Origin: Alphaproteobacteria bacterium
Lineage (GTDB): Bacteria; Pseudomonadota; Alphaproteobacteria; CAAGCB01; CAG-977
Direction: 5' to 3'
Assembly (NCBI GenBank): GCA_900768875.1
Contig: CAAGEP010000003.1
Coordinates: 186,001 to 250,000 of the forward strand
Length of the DNA: 64,000 bases
The notes under the pieces are model-generated. The model did not search any database and had not been told where the DNA came from. It saw only the letters and a list, made by a program, of their open reading frames with translations. This document shows positions 36,557 through 46,291 of this stretch, piece after piece (positions within the stretch are counted from its first letter, which is position 1; every line of letters begins with the position of its first letter). A program made the position numbers and the translations under genes.

Positions 36557-37870
36557 ATGCGTTTATCCCGTTATTTTATGCCGACCCTGAAAGAAAATCC
36601 GGTCGAAGCCCAAATCGTATCCCACCGCCTGATGTTGCGCGCCGCGATGATTCGCCAAAGCAGCGCGGGGATTTACACTTGGTTGCCTTTGGGATTGCGC
36701 GTGCTGAGAAAAATCGAAAACATCGTGCGCGAAGAACAGGATCGCGCGGGCGCTCAAGAACTGCTGATGCCGACTTTGCAGCCGTCCGATTTATGGAAAG
36801 ACAGCGGCCGCTACGACGCTTACGGTCCCGAAATGTTGCGCGTCACCGATCGCCACGACCGTGTTTTGGTCTATGGTCCGACCGCCGAGGAAGTCATTAA
36901 CGACTTGGTGCGCAACGAACTGAAAAGCTACAAGGAAGCGCCGAAAATCCTGTACAATATTCAATGGAAATTCCGTGACGAAGTCCGCCCCCGTTTTGGC
37001 GTGATGCGCGGCCGCGAATTTTTGATGAAAGACGCGTATTCGTTCGATTTAACGTATGAAGGCGCGAAACATTCCTACAACAAAATGTTTGTCGCGTATC
37101 TGCGCACGTTCGCGCGCTGCGGCGTTCACGCGATTCCGATGAAGGCGTCCACGGGGCCCATCGGCGGCGATTTGAGCCACGAATTCATCGTTTTGGCGGA
37201 AACGGGCGAAGAACAGGTCTACTGCGACAAAGCGTTTTTGGATATGGAAATTCCGTCCGAAAACATCGACTATGATTCGGATTTGGAGCCGTTGTATCAA
37301 AAATGGACGTCGCTTTACGCCGCGACCGAAGAAAAATACGACGAAGCCGAAGCCAAAGCCGTCGGCGATAATCTGTTGAGCGCGCGCGGCATCGAAGTCG
37401 GACAGGTGTTCTACTACGGTAAAAAATATTCGACCCCGATGAATGTTTCCGTCGCGGGCGAAGACGGAAAACCCGTGTTGTTTGAAGGCGGATGCTACGG
37501 TATCGGCGTGTCCCGCCTGATGGGCGCGATTATCGAAGCGTCCCACGACGACAACGGTATCATTTGGCCGGAATCCGTCGCTCCGTTCAAAGTGGGCTTG
37601 GTCAATCTGACGACGGGCAAAGCCGAAACGGACAAAGCGTGCGAAGATTTGTACGCGACGCTGCAAAAAGCGGGCGTCGAAGTGCTGTACGACGATCGCG
37701 ACGAACGCGCTGGCGTGAAATTTTCGACCATGGACTTAATCGGTTTGCCGTATCAGCTGATTGTCGGAACGCGCGGACTGGCAAACGGTGTTGTCGAAAT
37801 CAAAAACCGCAAAACGGGCGAACGCACAGAAATGACGCTCGAAGCGGCGGTCGCTTTCTTGACGAAGTAA
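36557..37870 (+). CDS. proS: Prolyl-tRNA synthetase, short alphaproteobacterial form (437 aa)
   Basis: Class II synthetase. The start MRLSRYFMPTLKENPVEAQ is preferred to an upstream in-frame ATG (36473) that lacks a good context. Class II motif 2 is FRDEVRPRFGVMRGREFLMKDAYSFD, and motif 3 is CYGIGVSRLMGAI. The normal editing insertion between motifs 2 and 3 is absent, which gives 437 instead of about 570 residues and is standard in Alphaproteobacteria, where editing is done by separate proteins. The C-terminal anticodon-binding domain ends AVAFLTK. Confidence 0.96.
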   Translation: MRLSRYFMPTLKENPVEAQIVSHRLMLRAAMIRQSSAGIYTWLPLGLRVLRKIENIVREEQDRAGAQELLMPTLQPSDLWKDSGRYDAYGPEMLRVTDRHDRVLVYGPTAEEVINDLVRNELKSYKEAPKILYNIQWKFRDEVRPRFGVMRGREFLMKDAYSFDLTYEGAKHSYNKMFVAYLRTFARCGVHAIPMKASTGPIGGDLSHEFIVLAETGEEQVYCDKAFLDMEIPSENIDYDSDLEPLYQKWTSLYAATEEKYDEAEAKAVGDNLLSARGIEVGQVFYYGKKYSTPMNVSVAGEDGKPVLFEGGCYGIGVSRLMGAIIEASHDDNGIIWPESVAPFKVGLVNLTTGKAETDKACEDLYATLQKAGVEVLYDDRDERAGVKFSTMDLIGLPYQLIVGTRGLANGVVEIKNRKTGERTEMTLEAAVAFLTK

Positions 37871-37888
37871 ACATCGTGCGGGGGAAAG

Positions 37889-39139
37889 ATGGTCTTTTCG
37901 GCGTTTGAACGAATGGTCGCGTTCCGCTATTTGCGGGCGCGGCGCAAAGAAGGGTTCGTTTCCGTTATCGCGGCGTTTTCCTTTTTGGGGATTATGCTGG
38001 GGGTTGCGACCTTGATTATCGTGATGGCGGTGATGAACGGCTTTCGCCAAGAGCTTCTTTCCCGCGTATTGGGCTTGAACGGCCATTTGGGCATTTACGC
38101 CTATCAGGGCACGGTGTTGACGGGCTATGACGAACTGGCGGAACGCGCCGCCCAAATCAAAGGCGTCAAAATGGTCATGCCTTTAATCGAAGGGCAGGTG
38201 ATGGTCAGCTCGGTGCGCAATGCCCAAGGCGCGATTGTCCGCGGCATCCGTTCCGAAGACTTTGCCCGCCGCGACATTTTGAAAAACAGTCTGGTCGGCG
38301 GCAGATTGGAGGCTTTCGACGAACCGAACACCGTGTTCATCGGCGACCGTTTGGCGCAAAAGCTGGGCGTGTATGTCGGCGAAGAAATCACTTTGATTTC
38401 GCCCAAAGGAACGGTTACCGCTTTCGGATCGATTCCCAGAATGCGCGCGTACACCGTAGGGGGGACGTTTTCCGTCGGTATGTACGAATACGATTCGGGC
38501 TTCATCTTTATGCCGCTTGGCGAAGCGCAAAAGTTTTTCAATATGGACGACGGCATTACGAATCTGGAACTGTTTTTGGATAACCACGATTTGGTCAAAA
38601 GCGTGCAGGAAGCGGCGGCGACCCGGCTGGGCGGCGGGTTCAGAATTTACGACTGGCAGCGGTCGAACGCGGCGTTTTTCAATGCAATCCAAGTCGAACG
38701 CAACGTGATGTTTTTGATTTTGACTTTGATTATCGTCGTTGCGGCGTTCAATATGATTTCCGGCTTGATTATGCTGGTCAAGGACAAAGGCCGCGACATC
38801 GCCGTTTTGCGCACCATGGGGGCGACCCGCGGGATGATTATGCGCATTTTCTTTATGAGCGGCGCGTCCATCGGATTTTTCGGCACGCTGTTCGGTGTTT
38901 TGGTCGGATTGGTTTTTTGCGGAAATATTGAAAACATCCGTCGGTTTTTGGAAAGCTTGACGGGAACGGATTTGTTTTCCGCCGAAATTTATTTCCTGTC
39001 GCGTTTGCCCGCCGAAGTCGATCCCGTCGAAGTCGTCGCCGTTGTGGCGATGGCTTTGTTTTTGTCGTTCGCCGCGACGATTTATCCGTCTTGGCGCGCG
39101 GCAAGGTTAGACCCCGTGGAGGCGTTGCGCTATGAATGA
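37889..39139 (+). CDS. LolC/LolE-type lipoprotein-releasing permease (416 aa)
   Basis: Transmembrane part of the LolCDE complex, which extracts outer-membrane lipoproteins from the inner membrane. One helix near residue 20-45 (FSFLGIMLGVATLIIVMAVMNGF), a large periplasmic domain (about 45-260), then three helices including GLIMLVKDKGRDIAVLRTMGATRGMIMRIFFMSG (coupling helix) and VVAVVAMALFLSFAATIYPSWRAARLDPVEALRYE. Only one such gene is adjacent to lolD, so the complex is probably a homodimer of this protein. It overlaps lolD by 8 bases. Confidence 0.93.
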   Translation: MVFSAFERMVAFRYLRARRKEGFVSVIAAFSFLGIMLGVATLIIVMAVMNGFRQELLSRVLGLNGHLGIYAYQGTVLTGYDELAERAAQIKGVKMVMPLIEGQVMVSSVRNAQGAIVRGIRSEDFARRDILKNSLVGGRLEAFDEPNTVFIGDRLAQKLGVYVGEEITLISPKGTVTAFGSIPRMRAYTVGGTFSVGMYEYDSGFIFMPLGEAQKFFNMDDGITNLELFLDNHDLVKSVQEAAATRLGGGFRIYDWQRSNAAFFNAIQVERNVMFLILTLIIVVAAFNMISGLIMLVKDKGRDIAVLRTMGATRGMIMRIFFMSGASIGFFGTLFGVLVGLVFCGNIENIRRFLESLTGTDLFSAEIYFLSRLPAEVDPVEVVAVVAMALFLSFAATIYPSWRAARLDPVEALRYE

Positions 39140-39887
39140 TTTTATCAATCAAACGGGCATTCCCGTCCTTGTTTTGAAAGACGTCCGCCGTCACTACACG
39201 CAGGGCAAGACGATTATCGACGTTTTGCGGGGTATCGATTTGGAAATCCGCCACGGGGAAATGGTGGCTTTGGTCGGACCGTCGGGCGCGGGCAAATCGA
39301 CCATGCTTCACGTTACGGGATTGCTGGAAGCCCCCGACGAAGGCGAAGTGTTTTTGAACGGCGCGCCGTGTTCGGATATGAACGACGACGAACGCACGAA
39401 AATGCGGCGCGAATACTTGGGGTTCGTGTATCAAAACCACAATCTTCAGCCCGAATTTTCAGCCTTGGAAAACGTGATGATTCCGCAGATGATTGCGGGA
39501 AAAGCCAAACGCGAATCCGCCGAATACGCCGCGCATCTGTTGGAAAAAATGGGACTGAAAGACCGCATGAAGCACCGTCCCGCCCAGCTGTCGGGCGGTG
39601 AAGCTCAACGTGTCGCGATTGCGCGGGCTTTGGCAAACAAGCCGCACATGCTGCTGGCGGACGAACCGACGGGAAACCTTGACCCGATGACATCGGAAAC
39701 GGTGTTCGGATTTTTGATGAACATCGTGCGCGAAACGGGATTGTCGGCTTTGATTGCCACGCACAACCCCGACTTGGCGGACAGAATGGACAGGAAAATC
39801 GCGCTGAAAGACGGACGGCTGGAGGAAATGGATACGCTCGGGATGAGCGGGCGCATCGCTTTCAAGCAACGCTTTGTCGAGGTGTAG
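39132..39887 (+). CDS. lolD: Lipoprotein-releasing system ATPase LolD (251 aa)
   Basis: ABC ATPase with Walker A GPSGAGKST (about 57-65), the LolD/MacB-type YLGFVYQNHNLQPEFSALENVM, signature LSGGEAQRVAIARAL, and Walker B LLADEPTGNLD. It drives lipoprotein transfer by the LolC/E protein. The N-terminus starts MNDFINQTGIPVLVLKDVRRHYTQG. The C-terminal extension (about 25 residues) after the core is slightly longer than in E. coli. Confidence 0.95.
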   Translation: MNDFINQTGIPVLVLKDVRRHYTQGKTIIDVLRGIDLEIRHGEMVALVGPSGAGKSTMLHVTGLLEAPDEGEVFLNGAPCSDMNDDERTKMRREYLGFVYQNHNLQPEFSALENVMIPQMIAGKAKRESAEYAAHLLEKMGLKDRMKHRPAQLSGGEAQRVAIARALANKPHMLLADEPTGNLDPMTSETVFGFLMNIVRETGLSALIATHNPDLADRMDRKIALKDGRLEEMDTLGMSGRIAFKQRFVEV

Positions 39888-39890
39888 CCC

Positions 39891-42800
39891 ATGACCGACG
39901 AGGTGCGGACTCCCCCCGCCGATTTCATTCATCTGCGCGTTCATACGAACTATTCGTTGCTGGAAGGGGCGGTCAAAGTCAAAAAGCTGACGGGATTGTG
40001 CGAAAAATACGCCATGCCCGCGGTCGGTATGACGGATTCGAACAACTTGTGCGGCGCGTTCGAGATGTCGACGGAATGTGCGGCGCACGGGATTCAGCCT
40101 ATTATCGGCGTGCAGACCGCCGTTGACATCGGGTTGGAGGAAAAACGCTTTACCGCCAAAGATCCCGATTACGCGTTGTCGAACATCGTCTTGTTTGCGC
40201 AAAACGAAGCAGGATACAACAGCTTGCGCCTGCAGTCCGAACAGATGTACATGTTCACGCCCGATAACGAAAGCCCGCACGTTCCGTACAACAAGCTTAA
40301 AGAATTTTCCGACGGGTTGATTTGCCTGACGGGCGGGGTGAACGGCCCCGTCGGCAAGTTTTTGATTGCGGGCAAAAAGGAAAAAGCCGAGGAAGCTTTA
40401 AAGCTGTTGATGGACGCTTTTCCGAACCGTCTGTATATGGAAATCCAGCGCCACGGAACGGCGGACGAGGAAAAGACGGAACAGGCTTTTCTGGATTTGG
40501 CGTTTAAATACAACGTGCCTTTGGTCGCGACGAACGAAGTGTTTTTCGCCACGCCCGATATGTTTGAAGCGCATGACGCTTTGCTGTGCATCAAGGACAA
40601 AACCCACGTCATCGTCAACGACCGCCGCCGTTTAAATCCCGAATACTATTTCAAATCGCCCGACGAAATGAAAAAGCTGTTCGAAGATTTGCCCGAAGCG
40701 ATTGAAAATACCGTCAACATCGCGAAACGCTGCGGCTTTATGGTTGAATTTCAGCCTCCCGCTCTGCCGATTTATCCCGATTGCGAGCCTATCGGCGACG
40801 ACATTCAAAAAGCGCGCGAGGAAATGTACGACAAAATCCGCGGTTATCTGACCGACGACCCGAAAACGGGAAAGACGGTGCAGGAACAGCTGGATTCGCG
40901 GACTTTGGGTGAATTGCAGGAAGCGGTTACCGTTCAAAAAAGGGCGCGCGCAGGGCTGGTCAAGCGGTTGGAAGTCCATGTTTTCACTCCCGATATGACC
41001 GACGAAGACAAAAAGCAGGCGGGGCAGAAATATCACGATCGCTTGGAATACGAATTGTCCGTCATTATCAAAATGAAGTTTTCGGGATACTTCCTTATCG
41101 TTTCCGACTTTATCGCGTGGTCGAAAGCGCACGGAATCCCCGTCGGACCGGGGCGCGGTTCGGGCGCGGGGTCGGTCGTGGCGTGGTCTTTGACGATTAC
41201 GGACTTGGATCCGCTGCGGTTCAATTTGCTGTTTGAACGCTTTTTGAACCCCGAACGCGTAAACATGCCCGACTTTGACGTGGACTTTTGCCAGACGCGC
41301 CGCGGCGAAACGATTGAATACGTCCGCAACAAATACGGACACGACCGCGTGGCGCAAATCATCACGTTCGGTCAAATGCAAGCTAAAGTCGTCATTCGCG
41401 ACGTCGGGCGCGTGCTTCAAATGGACTTTGTCGCCGACAAGTTGGCGCGCATGGTGCCGCCCGATCCGAAAATGACGCTGCAAATCGCGTACGATTCCGA
41501 ACCGGAGTTCGCGCGCTGGCGCAAAGACGACGCGGGCGTCGACCGTTTGCTTTCTTTGGCGGAAAAACTGGAGGGACTGTACCGCAACGCGTCGACCCAC
41601 GCGGCGGGCGTCGTTGTCGGGCAAAAGCCGCTGAACCAAATCGTTCCCGTGTTCCGCGATGTCAGTTCGGGATCGGAACTGCCCGTGACGCAGTATAATA
41701 TGAAGTTCGTCGAATCGACGGGCTTGATTAAATTCGACTTTTTGGGGCTGAAAACGCTGACGGTGATTAAAGAAGCCGTCGATATGGTCAACGAACGCAT
41801 TGTCAAACAGGGGCAAAAGCCGCTGAACATTTCCGAGATTTCGCTGGAGGATCCCGAAACGTTCGCTTTGCTGCAAAGGGCTGAAACGGACGGCGTGTTC
41901 CAGCTGGAAAGCACGGGAATGCGCAAAGTCCTGCGCGATTTGGCACCGACGACGTTCGAGGAAATCATCGCTGTCATCTCGCTTTACCGTCCGGGACCCA
42001 TGGACAACATTCCGAGCTATATTTCCCGTAAAAAAGGGCAGGAAGAACCGGACTATATGCACCCCATGCTGGAAGGAATCCTCAAAGAAACCTACGGCAT
42101 TATGATTTATCAGGAACAAGTCATGCAAATCGCCCAAAAAATGGGCGGCTACACGATGGGCGGCGCGGACGGCTTGCGCAAGGTCATGGGGAAAAAGATT
42201 AAGGAAAAACTGCCCCTTGAACGCGAAAAGTTTGTGTCGGGTTCCGTGAAAAACGGGATTGAAAAAAGCTTGGCGGAAATGATTTTCGACCGTATGGCGA
42301 AATTCGCCGAATACGGGTTTAACAAATCCCACGCCGCGGCGTACGCGTTGGTGACGTATCAGACGGCGTACCTGAAAGCGCACTATCCCGTCGAGTTTAT
42401 GGCTTCGACCATGACTTACGATATGCAGAACACGGACAAGCTGGCGCAGTACAAACGCGAATTGGGACGCTTGGGAATTCCTTTGCTGCCGCCCGACATC
42501 AATCAATCGGTTCAGCACTTTTCGGTCGAAAACGGGGCTGTGCGCTATGCTTTGTCGGCGGTCAAGGGATCGGGCGAAGCGACCGCAAACGCCGTTGTCG
42601 CCGAACGCAATGCCAACGGAGCGTACAAATCCGTGTCCGACTTTGTCCGCCGCGTGGACGCCAGCAATCTGGACCGCAAGTCGATGGAGGCGTGGATTAA
42701 AGCGGGGGCTTTCGATTCTTTTGAAAAGAAACGCGGTCTGCTGTTTGCGAACCTGACAAATTTGATGCAGCACGCCAAAGCGGCGGTCGAGGAAAAAAAC

Positions 42801-43508
42801 AGTTCTCAAATCAGTTTGTTCGGCGGAACGGCGGAAGAAAACCCGCCCATCGTTCTGACCCCCGCCAAAGACTGGAACTTGGATGAAAAGCTGGCGGCGG
42901 AACTGTCCGTCATCGGCTTTTATCTGTCGGCGCATCCGCTGGACAAGTATGCGTCGGCTTTGGAACGTCTGCGCGCGATGACGTATGCCGAAACCGCCCG
43001 CATCGCCGCCAAAGCGGGGCAGGTGCGCGCCAAAATCGCGCTGACCGTCAATTCCGTGCGCGAAAAAATCAGCCAAAAGGGAACGAAGTTCGCATTTATT
43101 TCCGCGTCCGATTCCACGGGCGGCTTTGAAATGATGGCGTTTTCCGAAATGCTGAACCTGTACCGCGATTTGCTGAAATCCCAACAGCCTTTGCTGGTCA
43201 GCGTTACGGCGGAAAAAAAAGAGGATGCGGACGCGCCGCGCATGATTGTGCAGAACGTCGAAAATCTGGAGGAATTGATTTCCAAAATGACCGACGGGCT
43301 GATGGTGTGCATCAACAAACCCGATGCGGTCGCGCAAGTCAAGGACATCTTTTCTCGTGTGCCGTTCGGACGCACGAAAGTTTGGGTCGTTGTGCAGGTT
43401 GACGATTGGGAGGTTGAAGTTTTGCTGGAAAAGCCCTACGCTTTGTCCGCCGAAGTGATGTCGGAGCTGCGCAAATCCCCCGGCGTCAACGAAATCAGAG
43501 AAATTTAG
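39891..43508 (+). CDS. dnaE: DNA polymerase III alpha subunit DnaE (1205 aa)
   Basis: The replicative polymerase. PHP domain at the start (FIHLRVHTNYSLLEGAVKVKKL), the palm with catalytic aspartates in MPDFDVDF (about residues 461-467), the finger region with LYRPGPMDNIPSYISRKKG, then YEQ-type helix-hairpin-helix region and the OB domain (LTVNSVREKISQKGTKFAFISASDSTGGFEMM). Length is normal for DnaE1. It starts 3 bases after the lolD stop. Confidence 0.97.
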   Translation: MTDEVRTPPADFIHLRVHTNYSLLEGAVKVKKLTGLCEKYAMPAVGMTDSNNLCGAFEMSTECAAHGIQPIIGVQTAVDIGLEEKRFTAKDPDYALSNIVLFAQNEAGYNSLRLQSEQMYMFTPDNESPHVPYNKLKEFSDGLICLTGGVNGPVGKFLIAGKKEKAEEALKLLMDAFPNRLYMEIQRHGTADEEKTEQAFLDLAFKYNVPLVATNEVFFATPDMFEAHDALLCIKDKTHVIVNDRRRLNPEYYFKSPDEMKKLFEDLPEAIENTVNIAKRCGFMVEFQPPALPIYPDCEPIGDDIQKAREEMYDKIRGYLTDDPKTGKTVQEQLDSRTLGELQEAVTVQKRARAGLVKRLEVHVFTPDMTDEDKKQAGQKYHDRLEYELSVIIKMKFSGYFLIVSDFIAWSKAHGIPVGPGRGSGAGSVVAWSLTITDLDPLRFNLLFERFLNPERVNMPDFDVDFCQTRRGETIEYVRNKYGHDRVAQIITFGQMQAKVVIRDVGRVLQMDFVADKLARMVPPDPKMTLQIAYDSEPEFARWRKDDAGVDRLLSLAEKLEGLYRNASTHAAGVVVGQKPLNQIVPVFRDVSSGSELPVTQYNMKFVESTGLIKFDFLGLKTLTVIKEAVDMVNERIVKQGQKPLNISEISLEDPETFALLQRAETDGVFQLESTGMRKVLRDLAPTTFEEIIAVISLYRPGPMDNIPSYISRKKGQEEPDYMHPMLEGILKETYGIMIYQEQVMQIAQKMGGYTMGGADGLRKVMGKKIKEKLPLEREKFVSGSVKNGIEKSLAEMIFDRMAKFAEYGFNKSHAAAYALVTYQTAYLKAHYPVEFMASTMTYDMQNTDKLAQYKRELGRLGIPLLPPDINQSVQHFSVENGAVRYALSAVKGSGEATANAVVAERNANGAYKSVSDFVRRVDASNLDRKSMEAWIKAGAFDSFEKKRGLLFANLTNLMQHAKAAVEEKNSSQISLFGGTAEENPPIVLTPAKDWNLDEKLAAELSVIGFYLSAHPLDKYASALERLRAMTYAETARIAAKAGQVRAKIALTVNSVREKISQKGTKFAFISASDSTGGFEMMAFSEMLNLYRDLLKSQQPLLVSVTAEKKEDADAPRMIVQNVENLEELISKMTDGLMVCINKPDAVAQVKDIFSRVPFGRTKVWVVVQVDDWEVEVLLEKPYALSAEVMSELRKSPGVNEIREI

Positions 43509-43519
43509 GAGAAATCCCC

Positions 43520-44266
43520 ATGTCCCCGCTAATGCAGGCCGCAAAACAAACAATCAAATTTTTATCCGTCAAATCCGTATGGCTTTATTTTTTGCCGTGG
43601 CTGTCGGCTGTATCATTGGGGATGTCCGTGTTGGTGCAATTTTTTCCTTTGATTCGCCCGTCTGAAACGGAAAGCTTTGTTTTGACGGTGAATCCGTGGG
43701 TTTTGGGGATTTGTTTGACCGTATTTGCGGGAACGGTTGTCGCGGAAATGGTTAAAACAATGCGGATAATCTTTTTTGCGGATTCGACAGTGTCGCTGTT
43801 TTTGCCCGTATTGACAAAAGACGCGGTGCGTTTTACCGCCGCTTTTGCGAAAAGCATGCTGTTTGCCGCGGTGGCAAGTGTGGCGACGGCATATGCGGGG
43901 CTTTATGCGATGTCAACCTTTTTGACTCTGCCGCCGTTAGGCCTGTCCCTGTCAATGACGATAGCGGCGATGCTTGTTCCCTATTTTGTCATCCGCCAAG
44001 GTCTGACTTTAAGCGCGGCGGTCGCCGGTGACGACGCGGGGCTGTTGCGCAGCTGGAAAATGACAAGCGGCTGCGGATTGTTGCTGAGTCTGTATTACCT
44101 GCTGATTTTCATGGCACCTTTGCTGGTTGCCGTTTCGGTGATATCACTCGTTTCCGCCGGCGCGCTGTTCGGCAACTTTTTGGCGGTTTTGAGCGTGTTC
44201 GTTTCGGTGATGGCGCAGGCGGCTTTTCTGGCTTATCTGTACGTCGTTTTGAAAGATGACGCGTAA
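43520..44266 (+). CDS. Unknown membrane protein with about six helices (248 aa)
   Basis: Hydrophobic helices are visible at about 22-42, 60-75, 110-130, 133-152, 178-205 and 210-240. The sequence has no transporter or enzyme motif that I recognise. It follows dnaE by 11 bases with TAGGAG as ribosome-binding site, and so may be co-transcribed with it. Position before rpsB appears incidental. Composition is like the neighbouring core genes, so recent transfer is unlikely. Confidence 0.75.
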   Translation: MSPLMQAAKQTIKFLSVKSVWLYFLPWLSAVSLGMSVLVQFFPLIRPSETESFVLTVNPWVLGICLTVFAGTVVAEMVKTMRIIFFADSTVSLFLPVLTKDAVRFTAAFAKSMLFAAVASVATAYAGLYAMSTFLTLPPLGLSLSMTIAAMLVPYFVIRQGLTLSAAVAGDDAGLLRSWKMTSGCGLLLSLYYLLIFMAPLLVAVSVISLVSAGALFGNFLAVLSVFVSVMAQAAFLAYLYVVLKDDA

Positions 44267-44279
44267 TTTAACAAAACGC

Positions 44280-44308
44280 TTGCAAAAGGAAAAAAAACAG
44301 GGTAAAAA
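44280..44308 (+). promoter_or_regulatory. Possible promoter of the rpsB-tsf operon
   Basis: TTGCAA (44280-44285), 17 bases, TAAAAA (44303-44308). Confidence 0.45.
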
Positions 44309-44310
44309 CA

Positions 44311-44399
44311 ACCCGATTTCACACGCGGGTACAGGCGGATTTCTTCGCAAGGGGAAAATCGCTCCGGTGTCGGGAGGGTTCCCGACTCAACAACCCGCG
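44311..44399 (+). promoter_or_regulatory. Structured rpsB leader (candidate S2 autoregulatory site)
   Basis: CGCGGGT (44324-44330) pairs with ACCCGCG (44393-44399), closing a junction with a hairpin GCG-ATTT/AAATCGC and a hairpin GTCGGGA (44369-44375)/TCCCGAC (44380-44386). ACCCG (44311-44315) can instead pair with CGGGT, giving a competing fold. In other bacteria ribosomal protein S2 represses rpsB through its leader; a similar role here is inference. Confidence 0.5.
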
Positions 44400-44428
44400 G
44401 AGGTTTAACCGGAAAAAGAGGATATAAA

Positions 44429-45199
44429 ATGGCTCTTCCTACATTCACAATGCGTCAGCTGATTGAAGCGGGCGTTCACTTTGGTCACAACACCCGTCGC
44501 TGGAATCCGAAAATGAAACAGTACATTTTCGGCACGCGCGACAATGTTCACATCATTGATTTGCAGCAGACCGTTCCGATGCTGTACCGCGCTATGCAGG
44601 CGGCGCGCGATGTCGCCGCAAACGGCGGCCGCGTTTTGTTCGTCGGCACGAAAAATCAGGCTCAGCAGGCCGTTCGCGAAGCTGCCGAACGTTGCGGTCA
44701 GTACTATGTCAACCACCGCTGGCTGGGCGGCACGCTGACGAACTGGAAAACCGTTTCGCAGTCGATTCGTCGCTTGAAAGAAATTAATGCCAAGCAGGAA
44801 AAGGGCGAACTGGAAGGTTTGACCAAAAAGGAAAAACTGAATCTGGAACGTGAACGTGAAAAACTGGACTGCTCGTTGGGCGGTATCAAGGATATGGGCG
44901 GTCGTCCCGACTTGATTTTCGTCATCGACACCGTTAAGGAAGGTTTGGCTTTGAACGAAGCGCGCCGTTTGGGCATTCCCGTCATCGCGATTTGCGATAC
45001 GAACTCGAATCCCGACGACATCGAATTCCCCGTACCGGGCAACGACGACGCCATCCGCGCCATCAACATGTACTGCGATTTGATTGCGGGTTCCGTGTTG
45101 GACGGCATTCAGGCGGAAATGACCGCCGCCGGCGTTGATTTGGGCGCTCAGGAAACCGTTGTCGAAGACGTCGAAGTCGCCGATAAAGCCGACGCTTAA
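44429..45199 (+). CDS. rpsB: Small-subunit ribosomal protein S2 (256 aa)
   Basis: Typical S2 with MRQLIEAGVHFGHNTRRWNPKMKQYIFG, VLFVGTKNQAQQAVREAAERCGQYYVNHRWLGGTLTNW, and PDLIFVIDTVKE...NEARRLGIPVIAICDTNSNPD. A short acidic tail (AQETVVEDVEVADKADA) follows the core. It heads the rpsB-tsf-pyrH-frr run, found in this order in most Proteobacteria. The start ATG follows AAAGAGGATATAAA. Confidence 0.98.
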   Translation: MALPTFTMRQLIEAGVHFGHNTRRWNPKMKQYIFGTRDNVHIIDLQQTVPMLYRAMQAARDVAANGGRVLFVGTKNQAQQAVREAAERCGQYYVNHRWLGGTLTNWKTVSQSIRRLKEINAKQEKGELEGLTKKEKLNLEREREKLDCSLGGIKDMGGRPDLIFVIDTVKEGLALNEARRLGIPVIAICDTNSNPDDIEFPVPGNDDAIRAINMYCDLIAGSVLDGIQAEMTAAGVDLGAQETVVEDVEVADKADA

Positions 45200-45216
45200 G
45201 TCTTAAAGGCTTGATA

Positions 45217-45250
45217 AATGGCGGTGGCTTTGTTCTGCCGCCATTATTTT
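45217..45250 (+). terminator. Partial terminator between rpsB and tsf
   Basis: AATGGCGG (45217-45224) pairs with CCGCCATT (45238-45245) and runs into ATTTT. It probably reduces tsf relative to rpsB transcription. Confidence 0.6.
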
Positions 45251-45285
45251 ATAAACTGTCAGTTATCAGAAAGGAAAATACTCAA

Positions 45286-46227
45286 ATGGCTGAAATTACC
45301 GCTGCCGCCGTAAAAGAATTGCGCGAAAAATCCGGCGCAGGAATGATGGATTGCAAAAAAGCGTTGGCCGCATCCGACGGCGACATCGAAAAAGCCGTTG
45401 ACTGGCTGCGTGAAAAAGGTTTGGCGACCGCCGCGAAAAAAGCGGGACGCGTTGCCGCTCAGGGTTTGGTTGCTATGAAAACGGACGGCAAACAGGGCGT
45501 TGTCGTCGAAGTCAACTCTGAAACCGACTTCGTTTCCAAAAACGAATTGTTCCAGCAGTTTGTCGCCAAAACGGCGGACATCGCTTTGCAGGGCAACGGC
45601 GATATCGAAGCTTTGAAAGCCGCCGCGTACGAAGACGGCAAGGACGTTCACGCCGCGTTGACCGACTTGATTGCCAAAATCGGTGAAAACATGAACCTGC
45701 GCCGCGTTGCGAAACTGGCTGTCAACGACGGTGTCGTCGTCGGCTATATGCACGGCGCGATTGCCGACGGTTTGGGCAAAATCGGCACGCTGGTCGCTTT
45801 GGAATCGACGGGCGACAAAGCCGCTTTGGAAAAATTGGCGAAAAACTTGGCGATGCATGTCGCCGCCGCGGCTCCCGTTTGCTTGAACGTCGCCGACGTT
45901 CCCGCCGAAATGGAAGAACGCGAAAAGAATGTCGTCGAAGCTCAAATCAAAGAAGAACAGGCGAAAACGGGTAAATCCAAACCCGCAGAAATCATTGAAA
46001 AAATGGTTGTCGGCCGCATCCGCAAATTCCATGAAGAAGTCGTTTTGAACGAACAGTTCTTTATCATGGACGACAAAAAGAAAGTCAAAGAAGTCGTTGC
46101 GGAAGCCGCCAAAGAAGTCGGCGCTCCCGTCGAATTGAAGGCTTTTGCCCGCTTTGCTTTGGGTGAAGGCATCGAAAAGAAAGAGGAAGACTTCGCTGCG
46201 GAAGTCGCGGCAGCTGCCGGAAAGTAA
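45286..46227 (+). CDS. tsf: Elongation factor Ts (313 aa)
   Basis: Nucleotide exchange factor for EF-Tu. The start MAEITAAAVKELREKSGAGMMDCKKAL is the standard N-terminal (UBA-like) domain; TDFVSKN (in EVNSETDFVSKNELF) is the EF-Tu contacting motif. The core repeats and the C-terminal FARFALGEGIEKKEEDF complete it. An upstream in-frame extension to 45211 would cross the terminator and is rejected. AAAGGAAAA precedes the ATG. Confidence 0.97.
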   Translation: MAEITAAAVKELREKSGAGMMDCKKALAASDGDIEKAVDWLREKGLATAAKKAGRVAAQGLVAMKTDGKQGVVVEVNSETDFVSKNELFQQFVAKTADIALQGNGDIEALKAAAYEDGKDVHAALTDLIAKIGENMNLRRVAKLAVNDGVVVGYMHGAIADGLGKIGTLVALESTGDKAALEKLAKNLAMHVAAAAPVCLNVADVPAEMEEREKNVVEAQIKEEQAKTGKSKPAEIIEKMVVGRIRKFHEEVVLNEQFFIMDDKKKVKEVVAEAAKEVGAPVELKAFARFALGEGIEKKEEDFAAEVAAAAGK

Positions 46228-46235
46228 AACTTTTG

Positions 46236-46270
46236 AAACGGCGGGACATCGAAAATCCCGCCGTTTTTGT
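46236..46270 (+). terminator. Intrinsic terminator between tsf and pyrH
   Basis: AAACGGCGGGA (46236-46246) pairs with TCCCGCCGTTT (46256-46266), followed by TTGT. Confidence 0.75.
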
Positions 46271-46291
46271 GTCAATTCAAAGGGAACTGCA

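Noticed and set aside
40632..43553. Very long minus-strand open frame (973 codons) opposite dnaE
   Set aside because: It is the codon-position mirror of dnaE; the translation is His/Arg/Phe/Gln-rich and matches no protein pattern. The same holds for long minus-strand frames opposite bamA, lpxD-lpxA, lon, tig and murA.
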